Positions 6,625 to 9,109 of a DNA stretch of 9,109 bases are shown in pieces. This DNA comes from Bacteroidales bacterium (GTDB taxonomy: Bacteria > Bacteroidota > Bacteroidia > Bacteroidales > ML635J-15). Location of the stretch: contig JALOAQ010000110.1 in NCBI GenBank assembly GCA_023228725.1, positions 1 to 9,109 of the forward strand, read 5' to 3'. A program made the translations under genes and the position numbers. Every line of letters starts with the position of its first letter. Position 1 is the stretch's first letter. Under the pieces are notes generated by a model, which worked only from the letters and a program-made list of their open reading frames with translations, searched no databases and had not been told where the DNA came from.

Positions 6625-7902
6625 GTGAAACAAGTAGTTGATAAAATAGAATTATTCTCATTATGCTTTGTTGCGTTCACAATTCCTTTGAATGTTAAAA
6701 TAGCTTCTATTTTTATTGGAATATTGTTTGTCCTTGCTTTTTTAAAAAAAGATAATTATAGTAATTTTTATAAAATGTTAAAAACCCCTGCTTTTTACAT
6801 TTTAATATTGCCATATTTGTTTTTTTTGTTAGGTTTAATTAATACTGATATTGAGCATATGAAAGATGCTAAGGTTCAGGTAGAGTTAACACTTTCTCTA
6901 CTTGTTTTTCCTATAATTGTAACAGCTTTTAAATCTAATAAAATTAAAAATGCTGGTAATTATATTTTCAGTTTTTTTGTAATTGGTCTTTTAGTTGCCT
7001 ATTTTACTTGTTTAAGTATTTCTCTTTCAAAGTTTATTTTAGATAGAAATTTTGAGTTTTTCTTTTATCAAGAATTGAGTCAAGTTGTAGCAGGGGCTCA
7101 TCATCTTTCTTATTTTGTGTTTTTTGGAATAATGATTTTAGCTTCTAATTTATTAGGACAAATTGATTTATATTTTTCAGATAAAAAGTATTTAAGATTA
7201 AAAACAATAATAATTCTTGTATTATCAATTTTCTTATTTCAACTCTCTAGTAAGGCTACAATTATTTTATTTTTGATATCTAGTTTGATTATTTTCATTT
7301 ATATAGTTTCAAATAAAATAATCCCCTTAAAATATTCTTTAGGAATTATTTCCATTATCATTATATTTATTATTATAGGTTTTTCTACCCAAAAAGTAAA
7401 TATGAGATTCTCAAAATTTGTTGATGTAATGTATAAATATGAAGAATTTAATCCCAAAAGTCAAGAATCAACAGCATTAAGAATTTCAGCATTAAAAACG
7501 GGTGTAGAAGTTGCTAAATCTAATTTTTGGTTTGGCACAGGTACAGGCGATTTGCTTTACGAAATGAATGATTATTATAAGGATAATTATTATCAAGCTG
7601 CATATATTAAGTATATAAGTCCTCATAATCAATTTGTTAGGTCTTTTGCTATGCATGGCGTTTTTGGATTCCTTTCTTTGATTTCTATATTTGCTTTGAT
7701 GATTTATACAGCAATTAAGCGGAAAAGCTTTTTATTGTGGATATGGATAATAATGATGTTGGTTTTGTTTAATGTTGAAGATATGTTTGGCATACAATCA
7801 GGTATAGTTTTTTTTAGTTTTTTTACTTCTTTAATCTTGTTAAGTCCTGAACTAAGTAAAGTTAATGAAATAGTTAAAAATAGTAATTTTGATGTAAAAT
7901 GA
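6625..7902 (+). CDS. O-antigen ligase-like polytopic membrane protein (Wzy_C/WaaL superfamily), copy 1
   Basis: This 425-residue protein is very hydrophobic, with about 10-12 membrane segments (for example 57-72, 87-102, 113-135, 161-178, 195-229, 237-255, 340-363, 368-383, 393-407). One large extracytoplasmic loop (about 256-338) holds the family signature: R286 in STALRIS, FGTGTGD (303-309) and H334 in SPHNQF, followed by GVFGFLS. In WaaL-type ligases and Wzy polymerases the equivalent Arg and His residues act on the undecaprenyl-diphosphate-linked glycan. It may join O-antigen or another polysaccharide to an acceptor, or polymerise it; sequence alone does not separate these. The GTG start at 6625 is supported by an in-frame stop at 6613-6615, by the next ATG being 50 codons later, and by alignment with copy 2 from the first residue (MK..-KIELF). 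The stop overlaps the start of copy 2. Confidence 0.87.
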   Translation: MKQVVDKIELFSLCFVAFTIPLNVKIASIFIGILFVLAFLKKDNYSNFYKMLKTPAFYILILPYLFFLLGLINTDIEHMKDAKVQVELTLSLLVFPIIVTAFKSNKIKNAGNYIFSFFVIGLLVAYFTCLSISLSKFILDRNFEFFFYQELSQVVAGAHHLSYFVFFGIMILASNLLGQIDLYFSDKKYLRLKTIIILVLSIFLFQLSSKATIILFLISSLIIFIYIVSNKIIPLKYSLGIISIIIIFIIIGFSTQKVNMRFSKFVDVMYKYEEFNPKSQESTALRISALKTGVEVAKSNFWFGTGTGDLLYEMNDYYKDNYYQAAYIKYISPHNQFVRSFAMHGVFGFLSLISIFALMIYTAIKRKSFLLWIWIIMMLVLFNVEDMFGIQSGIVFFSFFTSLILLSPELSKVNEIVKNSNFDVK

Positions 7903-9109
7903 AAGTTTTTTTTAATAAAATAGAACTTTTCTTGTTATGCTTCATAGTGTTTGTTATTCCTGTGAGCATAAAACTTAGCTCCTTACCAATGATAGCTTTA
8001 CTTATTATGGCATTTTTGAAAAAAGAAAATTATCCTCATTTAATAAAATTATTTAAAACACCATTTTTTTATATTTTAATTATGCCATATTTGTTTTTAT
8101 GGCTTGGTTTATTTAATACAGAACATATTGCAGATGGATTAAGATATATTATACGGGCAAGTTCTTTAATTTTATTTCCAATAATTTTAACTGCTTTTAA
8201 ATCAAATAATCTTAAATTTAAAAATGAATTTATATTTACAAGTTTTATTTTAGGTGTTTTTTTAACTTATATTATCTGTTTAAATCATGCAATACCAATT
8301 TTTTTTAAGACAAAAGACTATAATGTGTTTTTTTATCAAGATTTTAGCAAGATTATCACTGGTGCTCATCATATGTCGTATTTTGTTATTTTTGCTATTG
8401 TTATTTTGATTTCAAATTTGTTAAAAAAAACAAATTTACCATTATATAAAAATAAATACTTGTTTATTAAAATTTTCTTCTTTTTAATTTTTTCAATATT
8501 TTTATTTCAATTGTCGAGTAAAGCAACAATAATATTATATGTTTTGTTAGCATTTTTCACAATTATATTTGCTATATTTAGAAAAATGATTTCATATAAG
8601 ATTGCAATACCTGTTATTATTATAACTCTAAGCATGATTGTATTTGGTTTGTCAACTAATAAGGCACAAATTCGTTTTTCTAATCTTAAAATAGCTTTGC
8701 AAAACTCTAAAAATATTGATTCAGAAAGTCAAGAGTCCACTGCTTTGCGTTTAGTTGCATATAAAGCCGGTGTGGAGTTAATAAAAAATAATTTTTGGTT
8801 TGGAGTAGGCACTGGTGATATTGTTTATGAGTACGATAAATTTTATTTTGATAATAATTACAAAAAGGCATATTCTTTTCACACAGATCCTCATAATCAG
8901 TTTGCTAGGACTTTTGTAAGTAATGGGGTTTTTGCTTTTATTAGTTTGTTGTCCATATTTATTTTACTTTTTCATCAGGCTTTTAAGAAAAAACATTTTT
9001 TATTATTATTGTGGACAATAATCTGCATATTATTATTTAATGTTGAAGATATGTTTAGTTATCAAAGAGGAGTTATGTTTTTCTCATTTTTTACTTCCTA
9101 TTTCATTTT
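7899..9109 (+). CDS. O-antigen ligase-like polytopic membrane protein, copy 2 (3' end cut by window edge)
   Basis: 403 codons are present, open at the right edge; by comparison with copy 1 about 20 residues are missing. It aligns with copy 1 along its whole length with almost no gaps, at roughly 45% identity by eye. Shared blocks include KIELF, FPII-TAFKSN, GAHH-SYFV, SIFLFQLSSKATIIL, SQESTALR (R284), FWFG-GTGD, PHNQF (H332), LFNVEDMF and FFSFFTS. The predicted membrane topology and large periplasmic loop are the same, so the enzyme type should be the same: transfer or polymerisation of lipid-linked glycan. Its ATG overlaps the TGA of copy 1 (ATGA, 7899-7902) with no visible Shine-Dalgarno, so translation is probably coupled to copy 1. 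Both putative catalytic residues are kept, so nothing suggests a decaying duplicate. Confidence 0.87.
   Translation, partial: MKVFFNKIELFLLCFIVFVIPVSIKLSSLPMIALLIMAFLKKENYPHLIKLFKTPFFYILIMPYLFLWLGLFNTEHIADGLRYIIRASSLILFPIILTAFKSNNLKFKNEFIFTSFILGVFLTYIICLNHAIPIFFKTKDYNVFFYQDFSKIITGAHHMSYFVIFAIVILISNLLKKTNLPLYKNKYLFIKIFFFLIFSIFLFQLSSKATIILYVLLAFFTIIFAIFRKMISYKIAIPVIIITLSMIVFGLSTNKAQIRFSNLKIALQNSKNIDSESQESTALRLVAYKAGVELIKNNFWFGVGTGDIVYEYDKFYFDNNYKKAYSFHTDPHNQFARTFVSNGVFAFISLLSIFILLFHQAFKKKHFLLLLWTIICILLFNVEDMFSYQRGVMFFSFFTSYFI

Noticed and set aside
6830..8430. Runs of eight T or A (6830-6837, 7906-7913, 8423-8430) in the ligase-like genes as phase-variation tracts
   Set aside because: Runs this short are expected by chance in such AT-rich coding sequence, and both frames are intact. 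The run at 7906-7913, just after the start of copy 2, is the only one whose position would make slippage notable.

Overview
The window is AT-rich DNA from a member of the Bacteroidota (Bacteroidetes). Four things point there: a type IX secretion (T9SS) C-terminal sorting domain on a gingipain-like protease; the gene order rpsF-rpsR-rplI with an S18 of Bacteroidota type (single cysteine in YCRF, C-terminus YVTDMMK); weak or A-rich ribosome binding sites on most genes; and TAnnTTTG-type -7 boxes before several starts. The class (Bacteroidia or Flavobacteriia-like) cannot be settled from this stretch.

Layout. Positions 1-1047 (minus) hold most of an M16 zinc protease gene that runs off the left edge. 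A 192-bp divergent intergenic region (1048-1239) follows. Positions 1240-5277 (plus) encode a 1345-residue secreted C25 (gingipain-family) cysteine protease with a propeptide, catalytic domain, Ig-like domain, FN3 and cleaved-adhesin modules, three C-terminal repeats and a T9SS sorting domain. A 70-bp convergent gap contains a strong bidirectional terminator (5290-5322). Positions 5348-6462 (minus) are the ribosomal operon rpsF-rpsR-rplI. A 162-bp divergent region (6463-6624) follows. Positions 6625-9109 (plus) carry two tandem, paralogous O-antigen-ligase-like (Wzy_C/WaaL superfamily) membrane proteins joined by an ATGA overlap; the second runs off the right edge. No gene-free stretch exceeds 300 bases.

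How the genes relate. The C25 protease should be exported by Sec, carried over the outer membrane by T9SS and anchored at the surface or released. In known T9SS systems the anchor is a lipopolysaccharide (A-LPS), whose assembly needs an O-antigen ligase. The two ligase-like genes could belong to surface-glycan assembly, but the ribosomal operon separates them from the protease and no functional link is shown. The M16 protein has no signal peptide and is probably cytoplasmic.

Most of the window is recognisable. I do not see a clearly new system. The points most worth a second look are the duplicated, translationally coupled ligase pair, the apparently leaderless GTG start of the first ligase, and the altered substrate pocket of the gingipain-like enzyme.
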